Assembly: GCF_026151205.1 (NCBI RefSeq)
Contig: NC_087076.1
Location: 1 to 64,000 of the forward strand
Direction of reading: 5' to 3'
DNA length: 64,000 nucleotides
Source: Bolinopsis microptera
Taxonomy: Eukaryota > Ctenophora > Tentaculata > Lobata > Bolinopsidae
The position numbers and the translations under genes are program-made. The notes beneath the pieces were generated by a model that worked only from the letters and a program-made list of their open reading frames with translations, made no database searches and was not told where the DNA came from. Numbering within the stretch: position 1 is the stretch's first letter; the number at the start of each line of letters is the position of its first letter. Below are positions 60,613 to 64,000 of this stretch, in pieces.

Positions 60613-63600
60613 AAAATTGGGGGGGTTGGGGGTTCAAAGCATACAAAGTGCATCAAAAAAATTTCGGTTTATTTTTTTAAATTAGGTTTTTTAAAAACTT
60701 TTTGGAGAAATTTCATTTAAGGTTTTAAAAAATTGGGGTTACCCAATGTTAAAACGCCTTTATTCAAACTTGGAACTTTATTTTTAGGTCTAAAAATGGC
60801 CAGGGGTTCAACTACAAAAAGGTTTATATTAAATTTTCGTTTGGGGGGTTATAAATTTTAAATTTGGTTTTAATAAGTTTTCTGGGCGAGTTTTTTAATT
60901 TTGGTTATCAAAAAATCGTTACCAAAAATTTTTGGACGGCCATTTAATTTTACTTCCCTTTTTGACCAAATTTGATTTTTTGGGAAACACTCAAATTAAA
61001 AAAGGGGCTTTGAGGTTCAAATAAAAGTGATCATAAATTTTAATTTATTAAAATTTTTTAAACATTTAAAGGGATTTAATATCTGGAAACATTTTTTTTT
61101 ATTTCTTAAAAAAATGTTTTAAACCATGTCCCATTAATTTAATATTTGGAAACAATTTTTTTTTAAGAATCTACAAATGCGCGTTTTTTGGGGGAAAAAT
61201 ATACCAAAAGGTCATCTTAAATTTCCCCTAAAATTAGTTTTTAAAAATTTAAGGATTAAACTGGATAAGGCTAAAAGAAAAATTTAAGTTAATTTAAAAA
61301 TTCTTTAAACAAAACTATTTTAATTACATTTTTTTTACCGATTTAAACAATAATTTTTTTTGATTCAAAAATTTGGCGGGTTTTTAAAGGATCAAATTTT
61401 ACAAAAGTTGTTCTTCTTTTAATTTTTATTTAATTTTTCAATATTTAAGGATTTTAAAGGTTCTGGGGATTTCGGTCATTTTAAGGTCTACAAAAATTGG
61501 TTTCAACCAAAGTTTAATCATCTTTTATTTTATACACTTTGGAAAACCCAATTGGGAAATTTTTATAATCTAACAATGTGGGGTAAATTCTTTGGAAATA
61601 TTCAAATTCAAATTGGTTCATTTCAAATTTAGAAGGATTTTTTATTTCAAATTTTAAGGTTTTAAACGGGTTTTAAGGGTCTTTTTAAAATTTTTTCCCA
61701 AAATCGTTACCCTGTTGCCCCAAATTTTTTTAAAAAAATGTTTTGGGGAAAAAAATGGATTTTTATAATTTTAAAAAAAATGGGGGTCTGGGGGTTTAAG
61801 CAAAAAATTTTCTCCCTATTTTACTTTTAGATTTCAAATTTGAAGGGAATTTTTATAAATTTGGGAGTTTTTTAAGGGTTAATCAAAAAATTTTACCACA
61901 TTTAGTCATTAATTTCAAAAATTTTTTTTAATATAAATTGATTTTTTATTAAATTTCTCAAAATAAGGGGGGGGTTCTAGGTTGCATCATTAATTTCCCC
62001 ATCTTGTTTTCAATTTCAAGGTTTTATATTTCAATTTAAGTTTTAAAAAATTTAACTGATTGGACCGTTTATTTTTTAAATTTTCCCCCCTGCCCCCCCC
62101 ACCAAAAAATAATTAATCTTTAAACAATGTTACCCATTCCTTTAAAATTTCACTTTTTGGAAAATATGGATTTTTTAGAATTTAATTTTCCGGTTGGGGG
62201 GTTCAACCATTTTACAAAGGTTGAAATTTTTAAATTCACAAATTGGAGTTATTTCAATTAGGATTTAACTGGTTTTCTGGACGATTATTTAAGGTTTTTT
62301 TTCAAAATTTTTCGTTACCCCAATTGAGACCGCCATTTAATTGTAAAATTTTTTGAAAAAAATTGATTTTTTAAACTCAAAATTTGGGGTTGAGGTGTAA
62401 AAATTTAAAAGGTTTACTAATTTCAGCTTTGGGGTTTATTTCAAATTAAATTTACTGATCCATTTGACAGTCATTTTAAAACTTTTAAAACATTGTTCCA
62501 ATGGGGTTGACAGTTTAAATTCTAACTTTTTGGAAAAAATTATTTATTTGGATCTCAAAAATGCTTGGGGGGTTTAAAAAACTTACAAAAATTTGCATTT
62601 TAAGAATTTTTCAAAATATTGGGTTTTTCAATTTTTAAAAGGGATTTAATGGAAATTGGTAAAAATTTATTTTTAAGGTTTTTACAAATAAATTTTCAAC
62701 ATGTTGACCGCTTTATTTTAAAACCCCCTTTGTAAAAACAATGTTTTTTTTTATGAATCTCAAAAATGGCGGTCTGGGGTGCATCAAGCATACAAATTGT
62801 TTTATTATAATTTTACGGTTTATTGGAGTTTTATTAAATTTATAAAATTGAACCATTTTTGACGATTATTAAAAGGTTTTATAAAAAAAATGGGTTTACC
62901 AAACGTTGCTCAATTTACAACCTTTGGAACAATTTAATTTATTTTGGCGGAATTTTAAAAAAAAGGGGCCGTTGGGGTAAGCATTCAATTAATTTCTTTT
63001 AAAAATTTTTAAATAAAAAAGGGTTATGGTTAAAAAATTTTAAGTATTTAAATATTTGGATTTCAAAAAATTTTTAAAGGATCAAATTTTATCCACAAAA
63101 TGTTAACACCGCCATTTAATTCTAACCTTTTGAAACAATTGATTTTTAAGAATTTCTCAAAAATGGGCGGGTTAAGTTCAATGCATAAAAAAAGGTTGGT
63201 TTTCTTTAATTAAATTTAGGGAATTTAGGTTTTTTAAAATTTAAGTTTAACTTAATCTTTTTTGGGGGGAAACATATTTTTTAATAAAGGGTTTTAAAAA
63301 ATTCACAATTTTATCCATTTAAATTTTTCACTTTGGAATGTTTTTTAATTTTTAATTCTAAAAATCGTTCCCCCTTTGGGGTTTCATTTTTTGAAAAGTT
63401 TTTATAATTTAAAAATTTGGTTGTTTAATTTAAAAAATTTTTTAAATTTTTTGGTTTTTAAAAAGGTTTTTTAGGTCATTTGGGAAAAATTTTTTTCCCA
63501 AATGTTGGAAACCCAATTTTTTAAAAATCTTTTTTTTAAATTTAAAAATGGGTTTTTTAGCATAAAAAAACAAAATTTTCGTTTTTGGGTTTTTCTTTTT

Positions 63601-64000
63601 AAAATTTAACGGTTTTGGGCTTTATTTTAAGGTTTTTTCTTCCAAAATTGGGGGTTTTTTTTAATTTAAAAATTTTTTTTTTAAAAAAAAAAAAAACCTG
63701 TAAAAATTTTAAAATTTTCCTTTTTTTTTTTTTTTTGGAAAAAATTCTTTTAAAAAATTTAAAAAAAAAATTTTCCGATTTTTTAAAATTTTAAAAAATT
63801 TATTTTTTTAATCAAAATTTTCAGTTTTATTTTTGTTTAATTTATTTAAAAAATTTTTTTTTTAAAGGAAAAAAAAAAAAAAAAAAAGTTCCCCCCAAAA
63901 AATTTGTTAAAAAAAAAATTTTTTAAAAAATTTTTAAAAAAAAATTTTTTATTTTTTTTAATTAAAAAGGGGGGGTTTTTAAATTTTTAAGGGATTAAAT
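60608..64000 (+). repeat. progressively corrupted satellite / low-quality contig end
   Basis: Fragments such as 'gaccgccatttaattcta' and 'caaaaatggcggtctgggg' keep recurring (about 62320, 62700, 63110), so this is the same 188-bp satellite. Homopolymers of A, T, G and C are inflated and units blur until only A/T runs remain by about 63700. No gene is readable. Confidence 0.85.

Overview
The window reads as nuclear DNA of an invertebrate metazoan. Its genes are split into short exons (19 to 183 nt) with GT-AG introns. It carries Jockey/CR1-type LINE reverse transcriptases, a tRNA-derived SINE, MITEs, TTAGGG-type repeats and a very high load of minisatellites. I cannot name the species. The last 10 kb looks like unpolished long-read assembly: a 100-N gap, a 336-nt A run, and a satellite whose sequence decays into homopolymer noise.

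Layout. 1-18.4 kb is transposon-rich and has no host gene I can support: MITE copies, a Gag relic, two LINE ORFs (7970-9586 and 10553-13261), a mariner-like scrap and a broken LINE fragment. 18.4-25.6 kb is a 36-bp tandem array interrupted by a 6.07-kb foldback (giant inverted-repeat) element with an 8-bp target duplication. 25.57-28.41 kb holds four plus-strand exons of a SAM-domain protein. 29.50-31.95 kb is a 2.45-kb element with perfect 41-bp terminal inverted repeats and about 15 copies of an internal 15-mer. 32.0-40.5 kb holds nine minus-strand exons of an unrecognised, probably helical protein with an acidic C-terminus. 41.52-52.88 kb is a complete 12-exon minus-strand gene for a 404-residue membrane protein of the histidine acid phosphatase family that has lost every catalytic signature. 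In its 6.4-kb intron 9 sits a complete three-exon plus-strand gene for a secreted, probably GPI-anchored transcobalamin-like (DUF4430-type) protein. 54.5-60.5 kb is a 188-bp satellite, followed by low-quality sequence.

Main observation. The multi-exon genes were rebuilt here by hand from splice sites and reading-frame phase. Once that is done, most of the minisatellites between 24.8 and 49.3 kb turn out to sit on exon/intron boundaries. Many repeat units contain a copy of the exon end plus its splice site: 36 bp at an acceptor, 66 bp with poly-C at a donor, 21 bp at a donor/stop, 67 bp x ~55 at a donor, 25 bp x ~47 at a donor, 56 bp x 6 at a donor, 44 bp x 4 at an acceptor, and others. This gives long ladders of duplicated splice sites, and because most units are not multiples of three, the copy that is used sets the downstream reading frame. 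I know of no named system that matches this; it is the signal I rate most worth testing.
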